Origin: Trichobilharzia szidati
Taxonomy: Eukaryota > Platyhelminthes > Trematoda > Strigeidida > Schistosomatidae
DNA: 64,000 bases
Assembly: GCA_944472155.2 (NCBI GenBank)
Contig: OX235271.1
Location: forward strand, 79,282,256 to 79,346,255
Direction of reading: 5' to 3'
Shown: in pieces, positions 43,850 through 57,239 of the stretch
Position numbering within the stretch: position 1 is the first letter of the stretch
How the letters are laid out: each line of letters begins with the position of its first letter
Program-made: the position numbers and the translations under genes
The notes under the pieces: model-generated
Databases searched by the model: none
Told to the model about the DNA's origin: nothing
What the model saw: the letters and a program-made list of their open reading frames with translations, nothing else

Positions 43850-45250
43850 TTGTCAAACGTACCACTGTCGTCTTAGACAAGATTTTCAGTGCTAGTAACA
43901 AAATGAAGTGAGTTTTCGAGGTCCTACAGCGATGAAATAATTGTCTTTCCAGACGACTTTGACATAGATTCTTTCTTTTCACAGGTTTTCTTATCTTTGT
44001 ACTTACTTGCATTGGTAATGGTCGTTATGCTGGCTTTCAGGCCATGTGACGTTTTCTGTACTAATTAATAAAATTCAACTATATCTACATGTTTTTTAGG
44101 GGCAGATTGCTCCTAGAAATTCCCTGCCTCTTTTAGAATTTCTTTTTGTTTAAAATTCTTTAATTTTCTGTGGTAGAATGGGCGTCCTTAGTTATCCGCA
44201 TACATTGATATTAGGGAATAAAGGTCATACCCTTTGATCGTTAGTTTATGTACTTAAAGCAGAAGTCTGCCAAAAAATTTCTCACAAGTGATGCAGTCTA
44301 TATTATAGATGATTTTGTTTTGTCTTTCTCTGTTGGGTCTTTTGATATACACAGTACTGATTGTAATGGCGTATGAGCGGTTAGCATTCCAGTATTTGTT
44401 CCAGAGATGATCTTCATATATGCTGGGATGATTATTCTTATAGTTTCAGACGAGGATTTTGTTCTGGTCGTCTGACTTAAAAAGTCACATTTTTTGATAC
44501 ATTTTCATCGGTATCCATTTTTCTGGGAGACTTTTAGAAGATATCCCTAATCTATTGGCCTCAAGCCAAGAGTGCCGTAGTAGGTCTTGGTTCTTTTGAA
44601 TAATATTTGTATACAGGTCCTTTTCTGAATTGTTATAGTTGAGTATTTGCTTTATGTGAGTTGAATTTCTGTAAACTTTAGTCTCTGGGTTTCCTGTAAG
44701 TAATTCTCTTGACCAAAAAATAGGCGAAAAGAATTGTGTTGTTTGATTCCTCTTCCTTCGTCAATTTGATTTCGTCAGACTGTTAATTAATTTGTGAACG
44801 CTTTCTACATCATTCCTCCCTGATTGATGTGTTATTCACGTTAGGTATACAGATTTTCGCTGGCATTATTGGCAGAAGTGATTTATAGTTTTTGCATCTA
44901 ATCTGAACTTTATACTTTTGTCTTTACAAGAAGGTATTCGCTGTTGCATAGTTTTTCTCTTGTCAGTTTTTGTTCTATTGGATTGTAAGACTATGAAGTT
45001 AAAGGATGGTATAATTTCACTGCTATTTAGTTAAATATCTTTGATTCTTTCTAGAAATTTGGTCAGCCATTTGATTGGATGCTCTTAGGATTCTGTACGA
45101 CATTTCAGTTTCCTAAAGAGCTATTTAGACAGATTATACCTTGAAGTTCTTGAAAGTGAGACGATTGGTTGTAGAGGAATGTTTGACCTGCTGTTTTCTT
45201 AAAATGATTAGCTGAATGTATGAGAAAAGTTCTTATCATTAAATGATTGA
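43850..45250 (-). mobile_element. Penelope-like element, decayed RT C-terminal region
   Basis: The minus strand near 44640-44720 reads PETKVYRNSTHIKQILNYN, like the KVYRKPTHTxRYLxxxS motif of Penelope RTs. Near 44290-44360 it reads KRPNRERQNKIIYNIDCITC, like the linker and first cysteines before the GIY-YIG domain. Many stops; the 5' limit is uncertain. Confidence 0.55.
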
Positions 45251-45959
45251 TTTTGACTGGTATTGGTGTAAAGACTCCCGTGATTAAGGTGAAAAAAGAT
45301 CTTATATTATTTGATGCATGACAAGTGAATGTGATAAGTATTAGTAAAATTTGATTGGACGTATGAACTCGAAAGTGATTGGTTTACAAAACTTAATTTT
45401 AAAACAACTTATTGTATCCTTTTTCAGTGCAGTATTTAGCAGTGACAGAAATACTCCACTTTGAACTAGCGACACTGTGTTACGGGTAAAAACAAAGCAT
45501 ATCTGATGAAGTAGATAACATTTACTAGCATGAAATCCTGAAAAAGGCAAATGTATCCGTCAAAACTGGAAATCTACTGTCCAGATATGAGAATCAAGCA
45601 ATATTTACTCCAGAAGATTAGCAAGAACTTTGACGCCGTCCAAATAAATACCCCCAAAAATTCATAATTTAATGTCAAATGGCAAGAAAATATTACTTAT
45701 ATCCTTGGATAAACAGACCGATGGACTGTGGCGTTAAAATTAGCGTCGTTCTTGGGATGACTTGACTTATAAACCCATTCATTTCACTTAATACCCCTCT
45801 TTGTCTTCCTGATATAGATCATATAAAATAAATGTAGGAGACGTTTTGGAATACCATATGGCAGTTAAACGAACGTTGGCCATGTTTTCTCATCTCATTT
45901 AATTTCTTTCTTATTAGGTCAATTTAAATTTCCAGTAAGTTATTTTGGACTGAAATTTA

Positions 45960-46112
45960 TTTATTTATTATAGCTTGATTCCACACAGTATTTTATTACA
46001 AGTAAGGAATTTAGCAGGCCGACCATTGATACTGGGTGTTTGTCGGCCGCAGATCGAACCCCAGGCCATGTGCATGATCGACGAGAGTCCTAACCACTGT
46101 GCCACCGACGCA
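45960..46112 (-). mobile_element. SINE family 1 head fragment
   Basis: The tRNA-like head 46040-46112 on the minus strand (GCGTCGGTGGCACAGTGG, GGTTCGATCTGCGG) without the RTE-like tail. It abuts an Sm-alpha-type repeat on its right. Confidence 0.6.
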
Positions 46113-46129
46113 TGGTAAAAAAACTGCAC

Positions 46130-46345
46130 GTTCCCTGTGGACATGTCGGCTCCAAGTACGGATGCTTCGATGATCGCTGAAAATTAGCTTGATGCACACT
46201 TCGTACTATTTCAAAGTCGTCACTTTTGAAACGCTAAATGCGGGACTGGAGTCCCAGTCAGAAAGTCATCACTCAATGAGAATACAGTCACATCCAGCCA
46301 ACAAGTCCCAAATAGGACGACGTGAACATCCTGGACTCCACTTCT
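46130..46345 (+). mobile_element. Sm-alpha-type repeat with degenerate hammerhead
   Basis: Contains GACATGTCGGCTCC..GTACGGATGCTTCGATGATC, as in the copy at 1845-2000, and the hammerhead block at 46292-46336. Helix I ATCCAG/CTGGAC (one mismatch) and helix II GTCC/GGAC remain. The core reads CCAACAA instead of CTGATGA, and GACG replaces GAAA, so it should not cleave. Confidence 0.65.
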
Positions 46346-46499
46346 GATCACCACCATCCAAAATAACATCATATTATTCCCCAGATATCCTCGGAGCGTC
46401 AGTACTTCAGTCCAGTTTGTCAAAAACCCTAATTGGTTGCAAAATATTTGTGGTGAAAAGCTCACACCAAAACTTATTTTCACTTTACGGGATCAATCA

Positions 46500-47370
46500 T
46501 TACTGACATGACGCGATAACCATAGGTCTAATAAAATAGGTGAATGAAGGCAGCCACATTTCCATTATCAAATTCAATCTAAAAACATAGTTGTTCTGTT
46601 GCAAGCCACAATCTTATCTGACCATTACTTAACTATGAACATCAATTCATCTTCACAAAGACGTGAATTAAATAGAGTAGACGTATTCTTCATAGATTAA
46701 GATATTTTGCCTCCTCATGCAAAGGAATAATACAATATAACATATAATAATAAAGCTTTATTTCAAACAATATATGAGCCTATATTAAAGAAATTTTCAG
46801 CGTATTTAGTTACAAAATATTCTCTTTTCATGCCGGATTTACTTATAAAGTAATAATCTGAAGCATATCAAGTGACGTATCTTTGCTGTATATGAGAAGA
46901 GAAACAAATCTGTAAGTTTTCACTTCATATAGTTGGAAGCAAATTAAATACGCGCGTAAGTTTATGTAGCGGTTATATGATATAATTGCACCATTAAAAC
47001 AATAAGCAATGCAGAAGAGATGAAGCATTTTGATGAGAGAAAATTCTGGCAGCCCAGTAATTTAAGCAGGTCACCATAATGACTTAGAATATGAATGTTA
47101 TTATGTAACATCACTAAGTGAGAACGCAATTACCTTTGCACTTGGAAATGAGCTAGACTGTTTGTATGAGGAATGGAAATACTATGTGGTTACTCAAGCT
47201 CCATTACCTGCAATGTGATTCTCGCCAGTTGGAATCAAGTACACAAACCAATTAGCCATAGCTCTAAAAAAACCTTCGGCAACCACGAAGCCCTCACATT
47301 CAAGCCTTTGTAGGCATTCCGAATAAAACATGTAACTGAAAATGTTATAAGATGGAAAATTATTACAAAG
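46500..47370. other. AT-rich intergenic sequence, nothing recognised
   Basis: No exon or known repeat seen. Confidence 0.3.
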
Positions 47371-47379
47371 GCGTTAAAA

Positions 47380-48250
47380 ATCAACTACTGGAGGGAACAC
47401 TAACTAATTGATTTTCAACAGAAAACTTCGCAAAGTGTACGAGTCCAATTTTCCACACTTCATGTACCACACACAAGAAGAGCACAGTACGAGAGAAAGA
47501 ATAGTAACATGGGGAAACATGAGAGTTTAATGTGTATAGAAGATCACAAAGAGTGAACACATATACACTGAGAACGGTTTTTAACCATCTCACCAAGTCT
47601 CTATCCACTGGTTCCTAGGAAGCTGTCAGCCCAAAAAAGATGATTCACACATCCCTGTAAAAGACTAAGTGGACTGATACCCTGACTCTTTTCCAAACTG
47701 ATAATATGTCAGATAACACTGCCCGTGGAAGAAGGCAGATGTTCGGTATGAATAGCATCTGTCCTAGCTATCTCAATCGATTCATCTTCACAATCTCATC
47801 GATTACCTTATCTAATACTTACTATATGCAACCAATAAACACGAGAAACAGAACGCAAACATCTGTGATCAAATGCACCAAGCTGTTTCCTATCTTTCAC
47901 TTTCGATGGCCACGTTTCACAGCAATAAAGTGAGCAAAAAAGGAGAACTGCTGCACAGTACACACACCTTTTGATCGATAGCCGGATATCACGTCTACGC
48001 CAGAGATGGAGTAAGTTGGCAAATGCAAAACGAGTTTCTACATCCGTGCTGAGATTTCGTCAGCGTTCAACCCGCTGGCGTTGGCTGATGCAACTTCTCA
48101 AATAAGTGAAGTGGTCAACACGTTCTACCACTTCACTCCCTAACTAAACAGAAATGAAGACAGTGGGCATCCCTTACAGAAACCACTGGTTGTCATCACT
48201 TCAGGTGACAATCATAGATAAGCTGTTACATTGTTGAGTTCAAATTCACC
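47380..48250 (-). mobile_element. RTE-clade LINE 3' part (family B), decayed
   Basis: Same family as 52918-53580, with a longer upstream part. Plus view shows CCTGACTCTTTTCCAAACTGA...ATGTCAGATAACACTGCC (47680-47725), GATGGCCACGTTTCACAGC (47905-47923), and further upstream coding sequence up to AACCACTGGTTGTCATCACTTC (48180-48201). Confidence 0.6.
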
Positions 48251-50170
48251 ACTTTCTAGAAAATACAAGGGAAAAGTATCCAAGTAATCACTTTTCAGCG
48301 AGTGACAAAGCACCATAATATTATACAAAACAATATGTTACATATATACACACATAGGCAAGTCATTTATCTTACCCATGTTAATGGCGTTTAGTATGAC
48401 AGCGAAACATTTTCCAGTTGAAACTGCAGCTCATGTAACCGGTTAATATAAACATCTACAAAGTGATTCATACTAACTCTGATCAAGTTCCATAACAATT
48501 GGGCGCCGAGTGAAAAGTAAACATAAGTAGAAACAATACTAATTCTTATGGTTTCTTCGGCAAACTGGTCCGAACGAAATGTTGGGATTATTTATTTCAA
48601 TTCCGCTGAGATTTGTACAAATATAATTTCTTACAAAGTATGTTTCATATGATCCTGCAATGATTCAAAAAAGAAATGGTACTCTGTCTAATTTTTTTTT
48701 TACAATTTCAAACAGACAGTTGAACAAAATGCTTTTGGTTTTCTCTTGAAAATAACGAACATCTTAAAGATTTCAAACTTTGCTCACAAAATCAGTTGTC
48801 GAGTCATCGGCAGATTATACAAAATTCCCTATAATTTATAAGAAAATTTAGCATATCTTTGTGCATGAATAAAATTTTGAAAAAAAAACATTCGGTAGCT
48901 AGATGGCTAACATAATATGCTATATATACAATCATTTTGGGCATCAAACACCACCTCTGAATTTCGACAAAGATTTTCGCTAAACATCCTTTTCCATTAT
49001 GGCGACGGATGATTATTGATAAATTCCCACAGAATTTAGACAGCACAAAAATCGCAGTTATTTTCGATATTAAATTGAAAAAAATATTTTGACAACGAAC
49101 TCAGATTTCAGCAAAGCATATCACACAAAAGTGTACAAATAAAAACTATGATAAGCGTTGATGCACGGGAGAAAGAAAAAAGGGGAATGGAGAATAGTGA
49201 GGATTAAACAGATCTAGGAGAACACAAAGAGTGAATATGCATCGGTGCCATTGATCCAACTTCTAAAATAAATGAAGCCGTCAACGGGTTTGATCTTTCT
49301 AACTCCGTATCCTTGATCTAGAAGTGCGTGCAGACTTTTCCCCTAGCAATATTCTACATTTTACTGAAGTAAGTAATATCAAGATATCTCAAACAAGATG
49401 TTCCGAAGATTCCGTATTTCGATAATAAGTATTTTTTTGTTGTTGATATTATCTGTCACCAGGTATTACTAAATCATTCGAGAAATATTTAAAAAGATGT
49501 CATGTATGGTTTTATTGCAATTAAAAAGCATCCAGTTCAGAAGATACAAAACTCTCAAATATATTCATTGAAGGTGCAGATCTCTAGAATATTCAGGATA
49601 GTGTTTCTGTGACTAGATTAATATATGAATTCCACTTAATAGAAAATTATAACTATTTAAATCTTTACTTAATTTTTATCATTGCATTATTTAACTATGC
49701 ACATCAAAGTTTAAATATATGAAAATACTTTCACAATCAGTAATGAGATCATTCTACTATTTCCATCTTAAAGAAATAAAAGACATAGAAAAAAGATGCC
49801 TGAACGTTTCTCTTTATTTTAGATACCTGAAAAGTGTACGCGAACGATTCGGTGAGCAACTGGCGATCTACAGACACCATTCAAAATCATAGTAAGATGA
49901 GTGAAAGCTCTTGAGAATATCAGGATTTAAGAAGTATAATAAATTAAGGTATACCAAACAATTTGCTCACTATCTTAAGTTTTTATTGAATTAAGTTTAC
50001 AAATAGGTAGCTGTGAAAATCAATGGAACTACATACTAAGAATAACGCCATAAAACCTAGCATCATTGTTTATCCATCCATATCTATGCTCTCTATATCT
50101 ACTGGAAGTTGAAAGTGTGAATATAAGTTCCTCTCAACACGAAAATTACAAATCTTGTTGTCATTTTGTG
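48250..50170. other. AT-rich intergenic sequence
   Basis: A short RTE family B scrap at about 49190-49330 (GTGAATATGCATCGGTGCCATTGA, AATGAAGCCGTCAACG). No gene seen in the remainder. Confidence 0.4.
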
Positions 50171-50174
50171 GACA

Positions 50175-50895
50175 CTATTATTATTGTTGTTTCCTTTAAT
50201 TTCTAGAGGAACATAGGGCTTCAGCCGTGCATCTCCATTGCGTTCTGTTCTCTGCTAGTGTCTTCACCTGGCTCCAAGTTTGCCCACACGTTTTCATCTC
50301 TTCACATGACCTCCTCCAAGTCACCCTTGCACTGACGACCAACCCGCCGCTTCCTTTTCGGGTTCCACTCGAGCAATGGCTTGTCTAGTGATGTCACTTG
50401 ATGGTTTCCTCAGAGTGTGGCCAATCCATCTCCATTTCTTCCTGCCTATTTTTTTCACAATCGGTTCCTGGTTGATTCGCTCGTTGCCAGAGATCTCTGT
50501 TGCTGATCTTTTCTGGCCATCTGATCTTGAGTATTGAGCGAAGACAGTTAGCTGTTAATGAAGGTGTGTAGTTTGTTTGAGATGCTCTTTATGACGCGCA
50601 GTGCAAGTCTCTGATCCGTACAGTGAGTAGCACTGACTTCACATTGGAGTTGAAAATCCTGATCTTATTTTTGATGCTGAGTGTTGTTGACCTCCACGCA
50701 AGCTTGGGAGTAGTGAAAGCTTGTCTTGCTTTTCCGATTCTTGCTTTGATATCCTCATCAGTTCCACCTGTAGTTGAAATGCTTCCCAGGTAGGTAGGTA
50801 AAGGAGGTTGTTTCTTTCAGGTCCCTTCCATTTATGCTGATTGTTGTCTGTTGTTGGTGGTGTTGCCCAAGAATCTTCATCATACTCTGAATATG
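50175..50895 (-). mobile_element. RTE-clade LINE 3' part (family A)
   Basis: The minus strand runs from the IPGQHHQQQQQS-like region (50840-50885) through the GGTDEDIKARIGKAR block (50720-50770), NSNVKSVLLYGSETW (50610-50650) and KIRWPEKIS (50500-50540) to the tail GAAGCCCTATGTTCCTCTAG and ATAATAATAG (50178-50225). Slightly decayed; it corresponds to the element at 40720-41515 over its whole length. Confidence 0.8.
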
Positions 50896-51614
50896 TTAAA
50901 TTAATTTTATAGAAATTTCAATAATACTGAAACCATATAAAAGCAAAAGAAGAGAACAACAGTTGAAATAGAATTATATGCTAAAACACTCAGTATTAAT
51001 ACATATACACCACTGCAATTGATTCCAACTACAAGTTGCAGTGGTCACACTGACGGCAACGTCAGTAGCTCTGTGGATTGATGTCTTCATCTGACCAACT
51101 ATTCGCTTTTTCCAACCTATTTCTACTCCCGATAACATAGAGTTTTACTGTCAGTAGGTGTGAGTAATATGTATCCACGCCGACTACTCAAGAGAGATGA
51201 TTTCTAATTTCTTTAATTTAATTATCAGCCATATCGGGAGATCATTTTTGTTGTTTCCAACTGATGTCGGCAATACAATGAACCCTATTATATTAAATAC
51301 GTTCAACCCTCACAGACCTACCTTCAATGATTGTGTTTCACAATCAAAAATAAGGTCAGATAACACAGGCATAATGTACACTTGACGTTTAATGAGTACA
51401 TGAATATTTCACCTGTACTATAATTATTCAGATTTCATTAAAGCGAAAAGTGATTTTCTTTTATTTGTATTAAGATTTTATGAGTCACTGACTTATCAAG
51501 AGTAATGCTAATATGCAGACTAGTTGAAATAATGAATACTTTCAAACAATAAACCCGTTATAATCGGACAGGAAATTTATGTTGCTTGGCCCTGAAATAG
51601 AGATCTATATATTG

Positions 51615-51840
51615 TACTAGGCAGACAGGCCCTTGAGTGAAACCCGAATGGGAAGCGGCGAGTTGGTCGTCCAAGAGTGACATGGAGGAGGTCATGTGAT
51701 GAGGAGATGAAAGCATGTGGGCAGATGTGGAGCAAAACGAAAACTTTGGCAGAGAACCGAAGGCAATGGAGACGAGCGGTTGAAACCCTATGTTCCTCCA
51801 GGAACTAAAGGAAACAACAATAATAATATACTAGGCAGGA
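51615..51840 (+). mobile_element. RTE-clade LINE 3' end (family A)
   Basis: Plus strand: GAACCCGAATGGGAAGCGGCG-like sequence (51628-51648), GGAGGAGGTCATGTGATGAG, and the tail GAAACCCTATGTTCCTCCAGG ending in AACAACAATAATAATA. Severely 5'-truncated. Confidence 0.75.
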
Positions 51841-52529
51841 AATGTATTCCAAACAGTTGCATATAGCAGTGATGGGAAATTATTACTTAATAATAATAAT
51901 AATAATCGTGTCTTAGATTTCACTCTGGTAATTTAAGGTTAAATGCTTCATGTTAGAATACAGCTGTGTGAAGAAACACATGAATTCAATACTGTTTATA
52001 ATTACATTAGTTTAAGCAAGTCAAATATACCAAAAATTACTTTTGCAAACGTTGACAATCTTTTATGACATAATCAGTTCTAACTGAATTGCTCACAGCT
52101 TAGTTATACTGAAATAATACAGTTTTGAAATTCAAAGCTACAATAAATATATTCATACGCATAGTGGATGTGGAACTCAAACGGCTTTGTGAGTTATTAG
52201 TGGTGTGTACGCCTGTAATCTCTCTGGAAGCAAAAATATACCTAACTCGAAAGACTACTAGGTCTGTAGTTGGAATCAAATAGCTAGACATCCCTCCTCC
52301 TACATTCCACTGTATTACACCTATCAGATTCTTGTGAAAGGTTTAAAAACTCCATTTTCAGAAATGAGCAACTATCATGAAACAGTTTAAAGTCTAAACA
52401 CTCAGCTCTACTTCACCAGAATTACAAAAACAACCATTCAAAAAGCATTTAAGCAATAGATGACCGATTCACAATGATTAAATTCAGGCTCTTACGCAGA
52501 TATTCCCATACTACCCCTACTCACTCATT

Positions 52530-52830
52530 GTTGACAAGGAACCAACGGAAATGGAGGTGGATCAGACACAAGCTGAGAAGAACGTTGACAGTGACATCCC
52601 ACACCAGACGGGTTCTCAAATGAGATCTAAACGAGAAACCGCAAGTTAAGCGTGTGTCTGAGGGTCACTTAGAGGAGATCATATGAGGAAGAGCTGAGAG
52701 CTCACGGGCAGTTGTAAAGCCAGCTAAAGAGGAGTGCAGTGAACATGATGATGAAATGGAGATGTGCTAGTGAAGGTGTATATTCCACTAGGAATCCAAG
52801 GGAATTATAATGTTAATAATACTCATTTCC
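52530..52830 (+). mobile_element. RTE-clade LINE 3' end (family A), decayed
   Basis: Plus strand: GGAAATGGAGGTGGATCAGACAC (KWRWI block), GAGGAGATCATATGAGGA, and a tail GAAGGTGTATATTCCACTAGGAATCCAAGG. Confidence 0.6.
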
Positions 52831-52904
52831 GTAACTACCAAATTAAATCCGATAGTGACATAATTTTCGACCAGAAATTTCCAACAAACTAACTAGTTCA
52901 TGAA

Positions 52905-53580
52905 GAATATATATATATATATATGTCTGTTTTCGACAAAGAACTCTGCACCAATGTGCGGCAGTACAAGTTGCCACACTCCATGTAGCACAAAAAGCAA
53001 GAGAAGAAAGTAGGAGAAATGCATAATATAGACAGTAAACAGAGGTGTGAGACAAAGGAATAGTAATAACGAAGAACAATATAGTTTCATTGAAAATCTT
53101 AAGTCACAAGGAGTGGATGCATCTGCACCAGCCATTGAGAACGATTTTGAGCCATGTCACCAATTGTTTCCAACCATTGGTTTTTACCGTCAGGAAGTTT
53201 ACACCTTCCTACGTGGCTTAGACTAACTGTTGTAGATTTCATTGACTGGTGTCATGTTTTCGTTTGACCGCCACTGGCTAGCTCTTTTCCAGCCTGACCC
53301 TATGTCAGCTAACATTGCCTGTCGAGGAAGGCGATGACTAGGCATACGTAGCACATATCCTAACCATCTCAGTCGATGTAATTTCACAGTCTCGTCGACT
53401 GATTTCCCCGCTTTACATAGCACTCGACGCCTAACCTCAATATTGCTCACCTTATTATACCACTTCACACGGGAGATAGAACGCAGGCGCCTATGATCAA
53501 AGACAGCTAATCTTTTCATATCTTCTGCTGTCAATGGCCAGGTCTCACAGCCATAAAGGAGGAATATATATATATATTCT
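52905..53580 (-). mobile_element. RTE-clade LINE 3' end (family B), readable
   Basis: The minus frame 53223-53534 is open for 103 codons: MKRLAVFDHRRLRSISRVKW, VSNIEVRRRVLCKAGKSVDE and LHRLRWLGYVLRMPSHRLPR, then SGWKRASQWRSNENM. The 3' UTR follows to a (TA)n run at 52908-52923. This is the RTE C-terminal region also present at 6890-7560, with the fewest changes in this window. Confidence 0.8.
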
Positions 53581-53589
53581 TTTCAGGAT

Positions 53590-54980
53590 GACTGATCAGA
53601 AATGATGTGTCATCCCACTGAAAATTATGTTTTGAAAAAAGATACAAACAATCAATATTTAACAAAATGTAATAACAATCGTATTTTAACACTTTGTTTT
53701 TAGCATAGATGAGTTGTGTAGAGAAGATAGCAGTAGTAGTATATGCATATATATAAATATATATATATATATATCGCTATGATGCAAATGTCTGTTATCT
53801 ATACATAGTAGAAGAATATATGCATAATATAGTTAGTATATATGAAAAAGAAAAACTGTACGATTTAACTTTTAACAGGCAAAACAAAAAACAACGCTGC
53901 TAAAAAACAAACAAATCAACAAACAAACAAACAGACAAACAATGTTAATAATAATAACCACTTACTGAGATTCATCATCAAATGGTAAACATACATTATT
54001 ATTATGTAATAAATATGAAGGAGAAAATTGGATAAACTATTACAAATAATCAATAATTAATTAATCATAGATAGGTAGGCATGTAGGGTAGATAGGTAGA
54101 TGGGTAGAATCATAAGCAGTAATAATGACAGTCAATAGTAATAGTCAAATATTATTCAGAAATATATACCCATTTGCAATACACATTAGCCATCGAAATC
54201 GAAAGATAACAAATCAGAGAGATAGACCATTGTGACACAAAAAAACGTGCATATTGATGATGATGACGGGAAAAAAGAAATGAAGAATAATGACGAATAA
54301 AATAAATGTATGCATGTATCTTTGCAAAAGAAGACAGCTCTTACAGAAAAAACAGGAGGGGAAGGCTGTGTGGGTGGGGCCGGGGGATTTAGAGATCATA
54401 GTAACACGCTGTGAAAAAGAAAACTTAGTGTAGAGACACTGCTATACTGAAATTTTGTGGTATTCCTAATAAGATTGACAAACAAAAGGGTTGTCAAATC
54501 ATACCACCATAATATTAATGATAGTAATAATAGTGATAATAATAATGGGAATTAAACTGCTTACAAACAAAGTGAAAGAAAGAAAAATTGTCACTTTTAG
54601 AAATGTATGAAGATAGCTGAAGATAATAACAATAATATTTAGCATTTTGATAAATATATCATCATTAACATTAACTACTATAATAGAATAAAAGTACATG
54701 ATCACAGGAGGGCAGGCTATTGCACCTTTGCATAAAAAAGAGAACCAAACACGAGAATTGTTATAATAAACGAATACGATTTCCTTTTTTTAGAAAAAAA
54801 CAAACAAACAAAAGTCAAACAGACTACATATGACAAGACTGATTGACTGACTGAAAAAGAAAAGAAAAACGTTGAAAAACAAAGAAAAAAAGAGGAGAGA
54901 TCATACACATTTACATAACTATATACAGAAAATGATAATTTGTTCATAATTAATATTTTTTGCTTTGTTTTAGTATCATA
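53590..54980. other. low-complexity AT-rich DNA, likely 3' UTR or flank of the zinc-finger gene
   Basis: Short (TA)n (53749-53775), AAAC-rich (53875-53940), (GATA/GGTA)n-like (54070-54110) and ATA/ATT-rich tracts. The zinc-finger gene on the minus strand ends at 54983, so part of this is probably its 3' UTR. No coding sequence seen. Confidence 0.45.
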
Positions 54981-54982
54981 TA

Positions 54983-55236
54983 TCATAAATTATTAATATC
55001 TGATGTATCAACAGCTGTAACCTCTGTACCTAAAAGGTAGTGATTTATCTGTTCTGGTTTCAGTGTTATCTGTGAAGATTGTTGTGGATGTCCGTCTGAT
55101 TCTGTTTTCACTTTAGCCAAATCAGGTCGAACAGCATTCAAGCATTCCCAGCTTATGTCTAGTGAGGATCGACGTCCACGCATCCATGCCACATATTCTT
55201 CTAATTTATCACTGCCAATAGCAGTCGTTGCGTTAT
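54983..55236 (-). CDS. Q-rich C2H2 zinc-finger protein, last exon
   Basis: Acceptor CTTCTCTTCATCACTAG; exon 54983-55236 starts with 2 nt of a split codon, matching the 1-nt overhang of the exon at 56802-56888. Encodes DNATTAIGSDKLEEYVAWMR, then GRRSSLDISWECLNAV...AKVKTESDG and ends TAVDTSDINNL with stop 54983-54985. No finger here; AKVKTESDG fits the psi-K-x-E sumoylation consensus (VKTE). An upstream acceptor at about 55283 would put a stop after 15 codons, so the inner acceptor is preferred. Confidence 0.6.
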
Positions 55237-55639
55237 CTAGTGATGAAGAGAAGAGATTTAAACATACAAGAGAGGAAAACTGTAAACAAAAAAGGTTATA
55301 AATTATGCTTAAAATTGTACTAAAAAGTGTTGAAACTGTTTGTACACAACCTCACAGTTAATACTGAAAGTCTAATTTTGATTTCAACTTCAAGATACAC
55401 TTTTTTTTTATAAATGTCAGACTATCGCTCACAATCAATATCAGTCATTTCGATCAATCAGAAGAAAACAGTTTTATGCATGTATGTTTGGTTTCTTCAT
55501 TACCACTTATGGTAACAAGTAGACTGCATGTTGTGATCTGAAAAATTCCCATTTCCAAAGGTAACTGTGGTGAAACTTTTCCCAGAAATGTATAAATTGT
55601 GAGTTAATTTGCCATTTGTGAACTTCACTTACGGTTTTA

Positions 55640-56100
55640 CCAGTTCGACCAAGTAGCTAGGCAGTAATCGAGTGGTTTGAACTGATTTCGCCCTCTGAGC
55701 TGAGTCGAATTGAGTAAATTGGTTATGAGCTCGACCCCGAACAGCCATCCGGTGTTCAGATCACTTCGATCTGTCCAGAGAGCATTACTGGCATAAAACT
55801 ACTCATTACAATAGATCAGTAGTATATGTTATAGTGGCCTGTTTTAAAGTGGAATTTGTCTCCCGAATTCCGGAAACTGGTTGTAGGCTAACTAGATTCA
55901 TAATATGAGTGTAACAAAGTCGAATTCTTGATTGGACACTAGTCAGTAACTAGTGTAATGTGTCTAGTCCTATCTTCGGTGCAGACTGAATTGTATCAGT
56001 CAGATACGCTTTGCTGGTGTGTGCCAACTAGCACGAAACCTAGGTCCAAGGCTTCCTGCCGATTGCCTTCAACCATCTAATACCAACAAAGTAGAATTCT
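55640..56100. repeat. dispersed repeats in zinc-finger gene intron
   Basis: 55665-55860 resembles 25585-25760; 55920-56090 is a family 4 copy (TTGATTGGACACTAGTCAGTAACTAG, GTGCCAACTAGCACGAAACC, CAACCATCTAATACC). Confidence 0.5.
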
Positions 56101-56801
56101 GCCTGAAAATGGATTGGTTCAAGTTGCAACACTTCAGAAAAGCTTTTAGATATGTACATAAATACGAAAACTGCAATAAAACTGTGATGAACGAAGATGC
56201 ACACAGGGGAGTCAATCTGCAGGCTGGAAAGGAGTGAATTCACCTGCAATATTCTAAATAACTTGAAGCTAAGTCACAATAATCTTTAACTACGGATTCT
56301 AGGCATTCCCAATTAGTCTAGACAAACTAGGCTAACATATGTGGCTTATACCAACCAGTCATTGAATTCACGGATTTGTATCATGTTATCATTAGGACAC
56401 ATCTATGCAGATGCTTAATAGTTGCTTCAGGTGGTGATACATCCTGTTCAGCTTGAACAAGGTCAACAAATGTTAATAGAACTAAATTACGAGAATCACT
56501 GGGAATTAGTTGCCTTTTTTTATAGTCTATCGCGGTATTAGGGATATATCCCGCTCCAGCTAGATTTGCCTGGAGGGAACAGTATCACCTCAAGTTCCCA
56601 TAAATGAGTGTAGAAATCTGCTTCGGATCGACGAGCTGCTATGACATATTACATGTAAAGCATTACTAATATATCACATTTTTATATGCACGACATACAA
56701 GCCGTCGAAATGTTCTACTGAACAAGCGTCTAGACACACCGAAATCAACTATATGATCATATTTACAATATATATATTATGTAAAAGGGACCAAGACTTA
56801 C

Positions 56802-56888
56802 CGAAATGGACAGAATTAACGTGACGATAAAAATCCCAACGTCTGACAAAACCCTTATGACATACATTACATTCATAGGGTTTTTTGT
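56802..56888 (-). CDS. C2H2 zinc-finger gene, finger exon (third finger seen)
   Basis: 87-bp exon between a TTTATTTTAG acceptor and a GTAAGT donor, phase 1 at both ends. Encodes DKKPYECNVCHKGFVRRWDF and YRHVNSVHF: C-x2-C-x12-H-x4-H with the conserved KPY/F linker and hydrophobic core. Same length and phase as the finger exon at 63408-63494. Confidence 0.85.
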
Positions 56889-57239
56889 CTAAAATAAATG
56901 GATTTTTCAAAAAAAAAAAAATTAACATCAATATTACTAGTTTTAAATAATCAACTTTCAGAAATGAATTTATCTTTGAAACACCAATTTTTGTTATGAG
57001 AGGAGTTCATTTAAGAACTTCGATACATCAACTACATCGTGTCTAATAATATATATTGTCTTCTAAAATCTCTTTGCTTAAGTATTATCACGAAAACTGG
57101 TAAAAGAAACATTGTTGACAGGACTATTACTATTGTATCTAAAAAGTAACAGTCTAAGTAGTCGTTTACATTTGCCCGCACAAGCGAATGTCCACGATCA
57201 GGTTAACAAAATCATTTTTTGTTTCTAAAAAGAAGGACT

